From positions 2,418,001 through 2,482,000 of the forward strand of contig NZ_LR594671.1 in the NCBI RefSeq assembly GCF_901827185.1: DNA of 64,000 nt, given 5' to 3'. The number at the start of each line of letters is the position of its first letter. The stretch's first letter is position 1. Both the position numbers and the translations under genes were made by a program. This DNA comes from Variovorax sp. PBL-E5 (GTDB taxonomy: Bacteria; Pseudomonadota; Gammaproteobacteria; Burkholderiales; Burkholderiaceae_C). The notes beneath the pieces are model-generated. The model saw nothing but the letters and a program-made list of their open reading frames with translations. It ran no database searches and was not told the DNA's origin. This document shows positions 45,643 to 57,307 of this stretch, piece after piece.

Positions 45643-46257
45643 TCAGTGGGCGTCGGGCGGCCTGGCCATCAGCCGGTCCGTGACCGCGATGGCCATGGCC
45701 GAGAGCAGGAAGGTGATGTGGATCGCGGTCTGCGCGATCAGCACGCGATCGGTGTAGTTGTCCGCGTTGATGAAGGTCTTCAGCAGGTGGATCGAGCTGA
45801 TGCCGATGATGGCCGTCGCCAGCTTGACCTTGAGCACCGAGGCGTTCACGTGGCTCAGCCATTCGGGCTGGTCGCGGTGGCCTTCGAGGTCCATGCGGCT
45901 CACGAAGGTCTCGTAGCCGCCGACGATCACCATGATCAGCAGGTTGGAGATCATCACCACGTCAATCAGCGCCAGCACCACCAGCATGATCACCGTCTCG
46001 TTGAGCGTGGTGATCGGTGCCGTGGTCTTGTAGCCGATGCTGGTGATCAGTGCTTCGAGCGCCCCCTTGCTGCCGAACGCTGCCTGTACCAGGTGGGCCA
46101 GCTCGACCAGGAAGTGCACCACGTACACGGCCTGCGCGACGATCAGGCCGAGGTACAGCGGCAGCTGCAGCCAGCGGCTGGCGAAGATCAGGTTCGGCAG
46201 CGGTCGCAGCGGCTGGGTCCTGCCGCTGATCACGGCGAATGGATCGGGATTCGACAT
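45643..46257 (-). CDS. YqhA/UPF0114 (TIGR00645) family membrane protein
   Basis: A 204-residue protein with about four membrane helices. FASRWLQLPLYLGLIVAQ, LALIDVVMISNLLIMVIVGGYE and KLATAIIGISSIHLLKTFI are characteristic of the TIGR00645 family. The function is unknown; a transporter or channel role has been suggested for homologues. It converges on fumC and is divergent from the acetyl-CoA synthetase gene. Confidence 0.85.
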   Translation of the reverse strand: MSNPDPFAVISGRTQPLRPLPNLIFASRWLQLPLYLGLIVAQAVYVVHFLVELAHLVQAAFGSKGALEALITSIGYKTTAPITTLNETVIMLVVLALIDVVMISNLLIMVIVGGYETFVSRMDLEGHRDQPEWLSHVNASVLKVKLATAIIGISSIHLLKTFINADNYTDRVLIAQTAIHITFLLSAMAIAVTDRLMARPPDAH

Positions 46258-46346
46258 TGGGAAGTGGGTTGGGCAAGCGAGGGGAAGCGCGCGATTCTAG
46301 GATGCCCGCGCCGCCTTCCACAGCACAGCCCTGCCGTTAACATGTT

Positions 46347-46361
46347 CGCGTCAGTGACGCG
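46347..46361. promoter_or_regulatory. Palindrome CGCGTCA-G-TGACGCG, candidate operator
   Basis: A perfect seven-base dyad around one base lies in the 161-bp divergent gap between the YqhA-type gene and acs, about 58 bp before the acs ATG. It is a plausible regulator site for acetate activation; the regulator is unknown. Confidence 0.4.
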
Positions 46362-46418
46362 TAAGTGCGCCCGCCGACATTAGCGCCCGTCATACCGTTG
46401 GCATAGGAGACAGAGAGA

Positions 46419-48416
<1,998 letters not shown>

Positions 48417-48421
48417 GCACA

Positions 48422-48505
48422 CCCTCAGGCTTGCTCACTTCGTGTAGCCGCCAACCCCCTTGCAGGGGGCAACACCTGCAGCCCGGCTGAGCCGGATCTG
48501 CGGTG
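48422..48505. repeat. Dispersed intergenic repeat, copy 2
   Basis: CAGGCTT, ACTTCGTGTAGCCGCCAACCC, a CCCCCTTGCAGGGGG hairpin and GCCCGGCTGAGCCGGA follow the same order as the copies at 38.3 and 59.1 kb. It fills most of the gap between acs and the next gene. Confidence 0.65.
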
Positions 48506-48586
48506 TTTCCGGAATGGGCTCCTTCGTCTGACAGGCTGGGTGGCGCGGATGGGTTACAAAGGCCCATCGATGCTCGAGGAGAGACC

Positions 48587-49093
48587 ATGGGATTGAGAAC
48601 TGGTGTGCTGGCAGTCGTCGTGCTGCTGATCGCGGCGCTGGCCGCGCTGAACTGGAGCGTGCTCGCGGCGCCCACGGTGATGTCCTTGGGCTTCATGCAG
48701 GTGACCGCGCCGCTGGGTCTGATCATGCTCGGGCTGACGGCGCTGCTGGCGATCTTCTTCGCGGCCTACGTCGTCTACCTGCACAGCACGGTGTTCTTCG
48801 AGTCGCGCCGCCACACGAAGGAATTGCAGGCCCAGCGCGATCTGGCCGATCGGGCCGAAGCCTCGCGCTTCACCGAGCTGCGCAACTTTCTCGAGAGCCA
48901 GGAGAACGCCCACATGGCCCGCAATGCCGAACGCCATGCCGCCCTGCTGGCGCGCGTGGAACAGCTCGAGAACGCGATCCGCCTGCGTGCCGACCAGACC
49001 GACAACACGGTCGCTGCCCACCTCGGGCAGCTGGAAGACCGCTTCGAGCGCAGGCCGGCGAGCTCCGCGGCCGTGATGCCGCCGGCGGTCTGA
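48587..49093 (+). CDS. Small membrane protein with C-terminal coiled coil (LapA-like)
   Basis: A 168-residue protein. Two membrane helices (GVLAVVVLLIAALAALNW and LGLIMLGLTALLAIFFAAYVVYL) are followed by a charged, helical segment (about residues 75-150) likely to form a coiled coil in the cytoplasm. The layout is like LapA/DUF1049 proteins; the assignment is tentative. A GAGGAGAG ribosome site supports the start. Confidence 0.65.
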   Translation: MGLRTGVLAVVVLLIAALAALNWSVLAAPTVMSLGFMQVTAPLGLIMLGLTALLAIFFAAYVVYLHSTVFFESRRHTKELQAQRDLADRAEASRFTELRNFLESQENAHMARNAERHAALLARVEQLENAIRLRADQTDNTVAAHLGQLEDRFERRPASSAAVMPPAV

Positions 49094-49099
49094 GCGCCG

Positions 49100-49405
49100 C
49101 TATTTGGTCGACAGCACCCAGGCCGCGAGCTTCTTCGCCTCGGCTTCGTTGACCTGGTTGTTGGCCGGCATCGGCACCGGCCCCCAGACGCCGGAGCCGC
49201 CCTTCATGATCTTGGCGGCGAGCAGGTCGACGGCGCCCTTGTTGTCCTTGTATTTCGCCGCCACGTCCTTGAAGGAAGGCCCGAGCACCTTGCGATCGAC
49301 CGCATGACAGCTCATGCAGTTCTTCGAACTGGCGAGGGCGAGGTCGGCGAACGCCGGGACGGCGATGCCGAGGCCCAGCGCGGCGAGGATGAGCGCTTTT
49401 TTCAT
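49100..49405 (-). CDS. Small c-type cytochrome (class I)
   Basis: A 101-residue periplasmic cytochrome. A signal peptide (ALILAALGLGIAVPAFA) precedes one haem site CMSCH (CxxCH) near residue 30, and PMPANNQ supplies the axial Met. The size and KVLGPSFKDVAAKY segment are those of cytochrome c551/c552-type electron carriers. It probably shuttles electrons between respiratory complexes. It is divergent from the Trp-rich protein gene. Confidence 0.9.
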   Translation of the reverse strand: MKKALILAALGLGIAVPAFADLALASSKNCMSCHAVDRKVLGPSFKDVAAKYKDNKGAVDLLAAKIMKGGSGVWGPVPMPANNQVNEAEAKKLAAWVLSTK

Positions 49406-49509
49406 GGGGTTGCGTGGCGTGGGTGGGTTAAAGTCGATCCAACGCGATTGTAGGCAGCGCTGTGCGCGGCCGCCTCGACGCGTCCCTGAAGAAAAAGGAG
49501 GGATCCGCG

Positions 49510-49770
49510 ATGTGGTTTCTGCTGCTGGGCGTGCTGGGGATGGTGCTCAAATATTTCGAGGTCGGCTTTGTCGGCAGGCTCAGCTGGTGGGTCGTGCTGA
49601 TTCCCTTCGGGCTCGCGATGGTGTGGTGGGCCTACGCGGACATGTCGGGCTACACCAAACGCAAGGTCATCGAAAAGGAAAACGCGCGCAAGCAGGAGCG
49701 CATCGATCGCCAGCGCAGCGCGCTCGGCATGCTGAACGGCCGCTCCAACCGCCGCCGCGGCGGCCGCTGA
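49510..49770 (+). CDS. Small Trp-rich membrane protein (TIGR04438 family)
   Basis: An 86-residue protein with two short membrane helices holding several Trp residues (MWFLLLGVLGMVLKYFEV, WWVVLIPFGLAMVWWAYAD) and a strongly basic C-terminus ending RSNRRRGGR. It fits the small Trp-rich family TIGR04438 of betaproteobacteria, whose function is unknown. A GGAGGGA ribosome site precedes the ATG. Confidence 0.8.
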   Translation: MWFLLLGVLGMVLKYFEVGFVGRLSWWVVLIPFGLAMVWWAYADMSGYTKRKVIEKENARKQERIDRQRSALGMLNGRSNRRRGGR

Positions 49771-49786
49771 GCGGCTCGGCAGCGGC

Positions 49787-51481
49787 TCAGTACTTGTCGA
49801 GCACTGCGCCCGAGCTCGCGCTCGATGCGTTGAACGCGAACTTGGCCTGCACGCCGCGCGTGTAGCGCGGGGCCGGTGCCTTCCAGGCCGCGCGGCGCTT
49901 CGCGATCTCGGCTTCCGGCACGTTGAGTTCCAGTTTGAGTTCGTGCGCGTCGATGGTGATGGAATCGCCCTCGTGCACGAAAGCGATGGTGCCGCCGGCC
50001 GCCGCTTCGGGCGCCACGTGGCCGACCACCATGCCCCAGGTGCCGCCCGAGAAGCGGCCGTCGGTGATCAAGCCCACGCTTTCGCCGAGGCCGGCGCCGA
50101 TCAGCGCGCCGGTGGGCGCCAGCATCTCGGGCATGCCGGGGCCGCCCTTGGGGCCGAGGTAGCGCAGCACCATCACGTCGCCGGCCACGATCTTGCCGTC
50201 GAGGATCGCCTTGAGCGCCGATTGCTCGTCGTCGAACACGCGCGCCGGGCCGGTAATGACCGGGTTTTTGAGTCCAGTGATCTTGGCGACCGCGCCTTCG
50301 GGCGAGAGGTTGCCCTTGAGGATCGCCAGATGGCCTTCGGCGTACATCGGCTTGCCGATCGGACGGATCACGTCCTGGTCGGCGCGCGGCGCGTCGGGCA
50401 CGTCCTTCAGCACTTCGGCGATGGTCTGGCCGGTGATGGTGATGCAGTCGCCGTGCAGCAGGCCGGCATTCAGCAGCACCTTCATGACCTGCGGAATGCC
50501 GCCGGCCTGGTGCAGGTCGACCGCGAGGTACTTGCCGCTGGGCTTCAGGTCGCACAGCACCGGCACCTTCTTGCGCATGCGCTCGAAATCGTCGATCGAC
50601 CATTCCACCTCCGCCGCATGTGCGATGGCCAGGAAATGCAGCACCGCGTTGGTCGAGCCGCCGGTGGCCATGATCACGGCCACGGCGTTCTCGATCGCCT
50701 TCTTCGTCACGATGTCGCGCGGCTTGAGGTCCTTCTTGATCGCCTCGATCAGCACCTTGGCCGACTCCTTGGCCGAGTTGGCCTTCTCGTCGTGCGGATT
50801 GGCCATGGTCGACGAATAGGGCAGCGAGATGCCGAGCGCCTCGAAGGCCGAGCTCATGGTGTTGGCCGTGTACATGCCGCCGCAGGAGCCGGTGCCCGGG
50901 ATCGCGCGCATCTCGATCTCGCGCAGTTCCTCGTCGCTCATCTTGCCGGCGGCGTTCTGGCCGACCGCCTCGAACACGCTGACGATGTTCAGGTCCTGGC
51001 CCTTGTACCTGCCCGGCAGGATGGTGCCGCCGTAGACGTAGATGGCCGGCACGTTGGCGCGCAGCATGCCCATCAGGCCGCCGGGCATGTTCTTGTCGCA
51101 GCCGCCGACCACCAGCACGCCGTCCATCCACTGGCCGCCGACGCAGGTCTCGATGCAGTCGGAGATCACCTCGCGGCTGACCAGCGAGTACTTCATGCCC
51201 TCGGTGCCCATCGCCATGCCGTCCGAGATGGTGGGCGTGCCGAACACCTGCGCGTTGCCGCCGGCTTCCTCGATGCCGGCGATCGCCGCGTCGGCCAGCT
51301 TCTGCAGGCCCGAGTTGCAGGGCGTGATGGTGCTGTGGCCGTTGGCCACGCCGACCATCGGCTTCTTGAAGTCGCCTTCCTGGTAGCCCATCGCGTAGAA
51401 CATCGAGCGGTTGGGTGCGCGGCTCTTGCCTTCGACGATGTTGGCGCTGCGGCGGTTGATCTGGATCGGTGAAGTGGCCAT
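49787..51481 (-). CDS. ilvD: Dihydroxy-acid dehydratase
   Basis: A 564-residue Fe-S dehydratase of branched-chain amino acid synthesis, converting dihydroxyisovalerate and dihydroxymethylvalerate to the 2-keto acids. Cluster Cys are seen in [14 protein letters not shown] and [16 protein letters not shown], with a third near DCIETCVGG. The start [24 protein letters not shown] is standard. It is divergent from a LysR-type gene, with a shared 98-bp gap. Confidence 0.94.
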   Translation of the reverse strand: MATSPIQINRRSANIVEGKSRAPNRSMFYAMGYQEGDFKKPMVGVANGHSTITPCNSGLQKLADAAIAGIEEAGGNAQVFGTPTISDGMAMGTEGMKYSLVSREVISDCIETCVGGQWMDGVLVVGGCDKNMPGGLMGMLRANVPAIYVYGGTILPGRYKGQDLNIVSVFEAVGQNAAGKMSDEELREIEMRAIPGTGSCGGMYTANTMSSAFEALGISLPYSSTMANPHDEKANSAKESAKVLIEAIKKDLKPRDIVTKKAIENAVAVIMATGGSTNAVLHFLAIAHAAEVEWSIDDFERMRKKVPVLCDLKPSGKYLAVDLHQAGGIPQVMKVLLNAGLLHGDCITITGQTIAEVLKDVPDAPRADQDVIRPIGKPMYAEGHLAILKGNLSPEGAVAKITGLKNPVITGPARVFDDEQSALKAILDGKIVAGDVMVLRYLGPKGGPGMPEMLAPTGALIGAGLGESVGLITDGRFSGGTWGMVVGHVAPEAAAGGTIAFVHEGDSITIDAHELKLELNVPEAEIAKRRAAWKAPAPRYTRGVQAKFAFNASSASSGAVLDKY

Positions 51482-51579
51482 GGTGTCTCTTGTCGGGGGG
51501 AATCGGGGGAAGCCAAGTATCCGACGATTGACTGATTGCTTCCAATCCGATTTGGACGGCCGATTGATATGCTGTGCAT

Positions 51580-52533
51580 ATGAAGGAAAACCCCATCGAC
51601 CTGCGTGCCTGGCGCCAGTTCGTCGCCGTGGCCGAGGAACTGCACTTCGGCCGCGCCGCCGCCCGCCTGCACCTGACCCAGCCACCCGTGACGCAGGCCA
51701 TCGCGCAGATGGAAAGAACGCTGGGCGTGATGCTGTTCGACCGCACGCGCCGCCGCGTGGCGCTGACGCCGGCCGGCGAGGCGCTGTTGCCGGAAGTGCG
51801 CGAACTGCTCGCTCGCGCGCAGGCGCTGCCGGCCCGGGCGCGGGCCGCCGCGGCGGGCGAGGTCGGCCGCGTGCGCCTGGCCTTCGTCTCGACCATCGGC
51901 TTCGAGCGCCTGCCGGCGTGGGTGCGCGAGTTCCGCCTGCATTGCCCGCAGGTCGCGCTCGAATTGGTCGAGGCCACCGGCGACGTGCAGCTCGAAGCCT
52001 TCTCGCGCGGCGAGATCGACGCCGGCCTGATGCTGCATTCGCCCGGCTTCGCACCGCCCGGCCTCGAGCGCCTCGCCGTGGCGCAGGAGCGGTTGGTGCT
52101 GGCGCTGCCGGCAAAGCATCCGCTGGCGCGGGTCGAGAAAGTGCCGCTGGCCGCCGCGCTGGCCGAGCCGCTGGTGATCTTTCCGCGGCGCATCGTGCCC
52201 TCGCTGCACGATGCGATCTTCGGCCTCTACCACGCGGCCGGCCGTGCGCCCGTGATCGCGCAGGAGGCGATCCAGATGCAGACCATCGTCAACCTGGTCT
52301 GGGGCGGCCTCGGCATCGCCTGGGTGCCGGAGAGCGTCATGCAATTCCGCCGCGCCGGCGTGGTCTATCGTGCGGCCAGCGAATTCGCGCCGGCCGGGCG
52401 CCGCCGTACCGCCGCGCCGCTGCCGGGCTGCGAGACCAGCCTGGTCTGGCCGAGCCGTGCGGACAACGCGGCGCTTGCGCGCTTCGTCCGATTCGTCGAG
52501 GACCAAGGGCTCTCGCATCCGTTGGCACAATAG
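51580..52533 (+). CDS. LysR-family transcriptional regulator (divergent from ilvD)
   Basis: A 317-residue LysR regulator. The N-terminal winged helix contains [34 protein letters not shown] (helix-turn-helix about residues 20-40) and a periplasmic-binding-protein-like effector domain follows. LysR proteins usually act on the divergent gene, so ilvD is the first target to consider. It is followed eight bases later by lgt. An ATG at 51580 is chosen over a GTG two codons upstream. Confidence 0.9.
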   Translation: MKENPIDLRAWRQFVAVAEELHFGRAAARLHLTQPPVTQAIAQMERTLGVMLFDRTRRRVALTPAGEALLPEVRELLARAQALPARARAAAAGEVGRVRLAFVSTIGFERLPAWVREFRLHCPQVALELVEATGDVQLEAFSRGEIDAGLMLHSPGFAPPGLERLAVAQERLVLALPAKHPLARVEKVPLAAALAEPLVIFPRRIVPSLHDAIFGLYHAAGRAPVIAQEAIQMQTIVNLVWGGLGIAWVPESVMQFRRAGVVYRAASEFAPAGRRRTAAPLPGCETSLVWPSRADNAALARFVRFVEDQGLSHPLAQ

Positions 52534-52541
52534 CTCTCCAT

Positions 52542-53369
52542 ATGATCATGTATCCCCAGATCAATCCGGTTGCCTTGCAACTGGGTCCGATCGCCGTCCA
52601 TTGGTATGGCCTGACCTATCTGGTCGGCTTCGCACTGTTCTACTTTCTCGGCACGCGGCGGCTGCGGCACGAGCCGTTCCGCTCTCTGGCCGGGCCGCAG
52701 GCCTGGAGCCGCAAGGACGTGGAGGACATTCTCTTTCTCGGCGTGATGGGCACGATCATCGGCGGCCGGCTCGGCTACTGCCTGTTCTACAAGCCGGGCT
52801 TCTACCTCACGCATCCTCTGGAGATTTTCTTCGTCTGGCAGGGCGGCATGAGCTTCCACGGCGGGCTGCTCGGCGTGATCGGATCGATGGTGTATTTCGC
52901 GCACTCGCGTTCGCGGCGCTTCTGGCAGGTGATGGACTTCGTCGCGCCCTGCGTGCCGACCGGCCTGGCGGCGGGCCGGGTCGGCAATTTCATCAACGGC
53001 GAACTCTGGGGCCGCTTCTGCAGCCCGGATCTGCCCTGGGGCATGGTGTTCCCGCAGAGCGGATCGATGCAGCCGCGCCATCCGTCGCAGATCTACCAGT
53101 TCCTGCTCGAAGGGCTGTTGCTGTTCACCATCCTTTGGCTCTATGCGCGCAAGGATCGGCGCGAGCGCCGCGTGTCGGCAGTGTTCCTGATCGGCTACGG
53201 GCTGATGCGCTTCATCGCCGAGTATTTCCGCGAGCCGGACGACTTCCTCGGCCTGCTCGCGCTCAACATGAGCATGGGCCAGTGGCTCTGCGTGCCGATG
53301 ATCGTGTTCGGTGTCTGGCTCTATGCCAGCGCGCGGCCGGCGCGTGCCGCGATGCCGGCGCGCGGCTGA
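52542..53369 (+). CDS. lgt: Prolipoprotein diacylglyceryl transferase
   Basis: A 275-residue inner-membrane enzyme with about seven helices that transfers diacylglycerol to the lipobox Cys of prolipoproteins. The signatures are [10 protein letters not shown], the catalytic-site HGGLLG (FHGGLLGVI) and [14 protein letters not shown]. Lgt is essential in most Gram-negative bacteria. It is placed between a LysR gene and the malonyl-CoA decarboxylase gene (five-base gap). A second ATG two codons downstream is possible. Confidence 0.93.
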   Translation: MIMYPQINPVALQLGPIAVHWYGLTYLVGFALFYFLGTRRLRHEPFRSLAGPQAWSRKDVEDILFLGVMGTIIGGRLGYCLFYKPGFYLTHPLEIFFVWQGGMSFHGGLLGVIGSMVYFAHSRSRRFWQVMDFVAPCVPTGLAAGRVGNFINGELWGRFCSPDLPWGMVFPQSGSMQPRHPSQIYQFLLEGLLLFTILWLYARKDRRERRVSAVFLIGYGLMRFIAEYFREPDDFLGLLALNMSMGQWLCVPMIVFGVWLYASARPARAAMPARG

Positions 53370-53374
53370 TCGTC

Positions 53375-54844
53375 ATGGCCGCCGGCGACTGGATCACGCG
53401 CGGTGTCTCGCGCCTCAAGACGGCCGGCGACGCGGCCGTCAAGTCGACGGCCGCGGCCGGCATCAAGAAGGCGGGTGACGCCAAGACCGCACTCTTCGGG
53501 GATGCGCGTCCGCTCGCCGAACGGCTCGAGGCCACATTGCGTCGCCCCGGCGAGGCGATGGCGCCGCGCACGCTGCGGCGCGCGCTGGCCGAACTGCAGG
53601 CGGTGCTCGATCCGAGCGTGAGCGATGTCGAGGCCGGCCGGCGCGCGCATGCGGTCGTGCAGTGGTATGCCGGGCGCGATCCTGGCGAGCGGCACGATGT
53701 GTGGCTCTTGATGAGCGAGCGCTTCGCGCCCGATGCGCGCAAGCTCAGCAGCGCGCGCGACAAGCACGAAGCCGCGGCCGGCACGCCCGACGAAGGCCAG
53801 GCCGAGGTGCATCTGCGCCGCGCGCTGGCCGCGCCGCGCGCGCGCCTCTTGCAGCGCTTCGCGATCGATCCCGACGGCATGCGCTTCCTGGTCGACCTGC
53901 GCGCCGAACTGCTGCCGCATCTCAGGAACGACCGCCGCCTGCTGCCGCTCGATGCCGAGCTCGAACACCTGTTCTCGACCTGGTTCGACGTCGCCTTCCT
54001 CGATCTGCGCCGCATCAGCTGGGACTCGCCGGCCTCGCTGATCGAAAAGCTCATCCAGTACGAGGCGGTGCACGACATCAAGAGCTGGGCCGACGTCAAG
54101 AACCGGCTCGACAGCGACCGCCGCTGCTACGGCTTCTTCCATCCGCGCCTGCCCGACACGCCGCTGATCTTCGTCGAGGTGGCGCTGGTCAACCGCATCA
54201 GCGAGGGCATCGAGCCGCTGCTCGATGAAGCGGCGGCCTTGGTGCAGCCCGACAAGGCCAGCACCGCGATCTTCTATTCGATCAGCAACACGCAGACCGG
54301 CCTGCGTGGCGTGAGCTTCGGCGATTCGCTGATCAAGCGTGTGGTCGAGACCTTGCAGGGCGAGCTGCCGCGTCTGAAAGTTTTCGCGACGCTATCGCCG
54401 ATCCCGGGTTTCCGCGGCTGGCTGGCCAAGCATGCGGGCACGTTGCTCGCGAAGCTCGACGAGAAGCGCGCCGCCGAACTCGGTCGCGTGCTCGGCTCGC
54501 TGCCGCCGACGGCAGAGCGCTTCCTGTCGGCGGCCGAAGAGGCCAGGACGCTCGATGCCAAGTCGCCGGTGCGGCAGCTGCTGCTGCAGTCGGCGGCCGA
54601 ATACCTCGGCCGCGCCACTGCCGACGGCAAGCCGGTAGATCCGGTGGCGCGCTTCCATCTCGGCAACGGCGCGCGCGTCGAGAAGCTCGACTGGGCCGGC
54701 GACCTGTCGGCCAAGGGGCTGAAGCAATCCTACGGGCTGATGGTCAACTATCTCTACGATCTGAAGCGGCTCGACAAGCACCGCGCGCTGCTGGCGCAGG
54801 GCAAGGTGGCGGTGTCGGGCGACATCGACGGTCTCTTTCTCTAG
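53375..54844 (+). CDS. Malonyl-CoA decarboxylase
   Basis: A 489-residue protein matching the malonyl-CoA decarboxylase (MatA/MLYCD) family. It has an N-terminal helical domain and a GNAT-like catalytic domain with RRCYGFFHPRLPDTPLIFVEVAL (His and Pro at the active site) and SISNTQTGLRGVSFGDSLIK (Ser/Asn). It releases acetyl-CoA and CO2 from malonyl-CoA. It is followed 22 bases later by malonyl-CoA synthetase, giving the malonate-use pair. Confidence 0.9.
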   Translation: MAAGDWITRGVSRLKTAGDAAVKSTAAAGIKKAGDAKTALFGDARPLAERLEATLRRPGEAMAPRTLRRALAELQAVLDPSVSDVEAGRRAHAVVQWYAGRDPGERHDVWLLMSERFAPDARKLSSARDKHEAAAGTPDEGQAEVHLRRALAAPRARLLQRFAIDPDGMRFLVDLRAELLPHLRNDRRLLPLDAELEHLFSTWFDVAFLDLRRISWDSPASLIEKLIQYEAVHDIKSWADVKNRLDSDRRCYGFFHPRLPDTPLIFVEVALVNRISEGIEPLLDEAAALVQPDKASTAIFYSISNTQTGLRGVSFGDSLIKRVVETLQGELPRLKVFATLSPIPGFRGWLAKHAGTLLAKLDEKRAAELGRVLGSLPPTAERFLSAAEEARTLDAKSPVRQLLLQSAAEYLGRATADGKPVDPVARFHLGNGARVEKLDWAGDLSAKGLKQSYGLMVNYLYDLKRLDKHRALLAQGKVAVSGDIDGLFL

Positions 54845-54866
54845 GCTTTCGCTTCCAGGACACTCC

Positions 54867-56420
54867 ATGAACGCAAAGACCCACGCCAACCTCTTTGCCG
54901 CGCTGCGCGCGGGCTTTCCGGCCGACCTGGACCGCATCGCGGTCGAAACCGACACCGGCCTTCGCTATTCGTGGCGCGACCTCGACCGCGCCAGCGCGAT
55001 GATCGCCAATCTGCTGAAGGCGCTGGATCTCGAGGAGGGCGCATGCATCGCGGTGCAGGTCGAGAAATCGGTCGAGGCCATGATCCTGTACCTCGCGACG
55101 CTGCGCGCGGGCTACGTGTTCCTGCCGCTCAACACCGCCTACCGCAGCGCCGAGATGGGCTACTTCATCGGCAACGCCGAGCCCGCGGTGGTGGTCTGCA
55201 GCAGCGCCAACGCGGCCTGGCTCGCGCCCATCGCGACCGCGGCCGGCACGCCGCACGTCTTCACGCTCGACGGCGACCGCACCGGCACGCTGCTCGAAGT
55301 CGCTTCGCGCTGCAGCGATCGCCACGAAATCGCGCACAAGAACGACGACGACCTCGCCGCCATCATCTACACCAGCGGCACCACCGGCCGCAGCAAGGGC
55401 GCGATGCTCACGCACCGCAACCTGCTGTCGAACGCCGAAGTGCTGAAGGACTACTGGGGCTGGCGCAGCGAGGCCGAGGGCGGTGACGTGCTGATCCACG
55501 CGTTGCCGATCTTCCATGTGCACGGCCTGTTCGTCGCGATCCACGGCGCGCTGCTCAACGGCAGCCGGATGATCTGGCTCGACAGGTTCGATCCGAAGCG
55601 CGTGGTGGACCGGCTGCCCGAGGCGTCCGTCTTCATGGGCGTGCCCACGCTTTACGGCCGCATGCTGGCCGAGCCCGGGCTCACGCGCAAGGCCTGCGCG
55701 AACATGCGGCTCTTCATCTCGGGCTCTGCGCCGCTGCTGATCGAGACCTTCAACGAATGGCGCGAGCGCACCGGCCACACGATCCTCGAGCGCTACGGCA
55801 TGAGCGAGACCGCGATGCTCACCTCGAACCCCTACAACCCGGTCCAGGGCGAGCGCCGCGGCGGCACGGTCGGCTTTCCGCTGCCGGGCGTGCAGCTGCG
55901 CGTGCGCAGCGATGCGGGCGAGGACTGCACGACGGACGAGATCGGCCACATCGAGGTCGACGGACCGAACGTGTTCGCCGGTTACTGGCGCATGCCCGAG
56001 AAGACGAAGGAAGAATTCACCGCGGACGGCTACTTCAGGACCGGTGACGTCGGCAAGATCGACGGCCTCGGCTACGTCACCATCGTCGGGCGCAGCAAGG
56101 ACCTGATCATCAGCGGTGGCTACAACGTCTACCCGGCCGAGATCGAGGGCTACATCAATGAGATGGCCGGCGTGGCCGAAAGCGCGATCGTCGGCGTGCC
56201 GCATGCGGACTTCGGCGAGGTCGGCGTGGCCATCGTGATCGCGAAGGCGGGCGCCACGTTGGACGCCGAGGCGATCCTGGCCGAGCTCAAGGCGAAGCTG
56301 GCCAACTTCAAGATTCCCAAGCGCTGCTTCGTCGTCGCCGAGCTGCCGCGCAATGCCATGGGCAAGGTGCAGAAGGCGCTGCTGCGCGAGCAGCACCAGG
56401 CGCTGTTCGCCAACCCGTAG
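54867..56420 (+). CDS. matB: Malonyl-CoA synthetase
   Basis: A 517-residue AMP-forming ligase. The phosphate loop is YTSGTTGRSKGAML, the malonate-binding Arg region lies after ERYGMSETAM, and the C-terminal Lys is in RNAMGKVQK. It makes malonyl-CoA from malonate, ATP and CoA. The pairing with malonyl-CoA decarboxylase is the malonate catabolic module of rhizobia and Burkholderiales. An AGGA site precedes the ATG. Confidence 0.9.
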   Translation: MNAKTHANLFAALRAGFPADLDRIAVETDTGLRYSWRDLDRASAMIANLLKALDLEEGACIAVQVEKSVEAMILYLATLRAGYVFLPLNTAYRSAEMGYFIGNAEPAVVVCSSANAAWLAPIATAAGTPHVFTLDGDRTGTLLEVASRCSDRHEIAHKNDDDLAAIIYTSGTTGRSKGAMLTHRNLLSNAEVLKDYWGWRSEAEGGDVLIHALPIFHVHGLFVAIHGALLNGSRMIWLDRFDPKRVVDRLPEASVFMGVPTLYGRMLAEPGLTRKACANMRLFISGSAPLLIETFNEWRERTGHTILERYGMSETAMLTSNPYNPVQGERRGGTVGFPLPGVQLRVRSDAGEDCTTDEIGHIEVDGPNVFAGYWRMPEKTKEEFTADGYFRTGDVGKIDGLGYVTIVGRSKDLIISGGYNVYPAEIEGYINEMAGVAESAIVGVPHADFGEVGVAIVIAKAGATLDAEAILAELKAKLANFKIPKRCFVVAELPRNAMGKVQKALLREQHQALFANP

Positions 56421-56431
56421 CCCGCAAGCGT

Positions 56432-57211
56432 TCAGGCGGCGAGCTGCCGCGCGATCATGTAGGCGCCCAGCAGGACTAGCCCGACGAAGAAGCATCGGCG
56501 AAAGGTCGCGAGCGACAGGCGCGAGCGGATCCATTGGCCGGCCGCCATCCCGATGAGCGCCGGCACCAGCATGGCCAGCGATTCGCCGATCAGCGAGCCC
56601 GAATAGCTGCCGTGTCCCGCGAGGGCGATGCCCAGCGCCACCGTCGAGGTGGTGAAGGACAGGCCCATGGCCTGGATCAGCTCGTCGCGCGTCATGTTCA
56701 GCGCCTGCAGGTAGGCGACGGCCGGCACCACGAAGACGCCGGTGAACGCGGTCACCACTCCCGTCAACGCGCCCGCCGCCGGGCCGAGCCATCGTTCGCG
56801 GCCGGCCGACACATGGAGCGGCCGCGCCGCCAGGCCCCAGGCCGCGTAGCCGATCAGCGCGATGCCCAGCGCGACCGTGGCCCAGGCACCGGCCGGCGCG
56901 CCGAACAGCAGCGCACCGCCCAGCGTGCCCGCGAAGATGCCGGCCTGCATGGCGCCGACACGGCGCCACACCGGGCCGATCGCCGGCCACGGCCGCAACT
57001 GCCAGACATTGGTCACGAACGAAGGCACGATCAGCAGCGCCGCCGCCTCGGCCGGCGGCATCCACAGCGCGAGCAGCGCCATCGACAGCGTCGGCAGTCC
57101 GAGGCCGACGACGCCCTTGACGATGCCCGCCGCCAGGAAGACGGCCGCCACCGCCAGCCAGGCCATGGCGGCGGTCGCGGCGATCGGATGGATGAAGGGC
57201 AGGCCGTCCAT
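56432..57211 (-). CDS. TauE/SafE family sulfite/organic anion permease
   Basis: A 259-residue membrane protein with about eight helices. The family repeats are visible as GIVKGVVGLGLPTLSMALL near the N-terminus and AGALTGVVTAFTGVFVVPAVAYLQAL in the second half. Members export sulfite, sulfoacetate or other C2-C3 anions; here, next to malonate genes, a malonate-related role is possible but unproven. It converges on matB and is divergent from a LysR gene. Confidence 0.87.
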   Translation of the reverse strand: MDGLPFIHPIAATAAMAWLAVAAVFLAAGIVKGVVGLGLPTLSMALLALWMPPAEAAALLIVPSFVTNVWQLRPWPAIGPVWRRVGAMQAGIFAGTLGGALLFGAPAGAWATVALGIALIGYAAWGLAARPLHVSAGRERWLGPAAGALTGVVTAFTGVFVVPAVAYLQALNMTRDELIQAMGLSFTTSTVALGIALAGHGSYSGSLIGESLAMLVPALIGMAAGQWIRSRLSLATFRRCFFVGLVLLGAYMIARQLAA

Positions 57212-57267
57212 GCCACGCAGTCTGCCGGCGATGCGGCCGCTCGAAAATGCGGAAATCGCAGACCCGT

Positions 57268-57286
57268 CCTCAGTGGCAGGCTGAGG
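57268..57286. promoter_or_regulatory. CCTCAG-N7-CTGAGG dyad before LysR gene
   Basis: Six-base arms with a seven-base spacer lie 21 bp before the LysR ATG in the gap shared with the TauE/SafE gene. This could be the LysR autoregulatory site; it is short and may be chance. Confidence 0.3.
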
Positions 57287-57307
57287 CTGTCGTGATACCT
57301 TGGGCGC

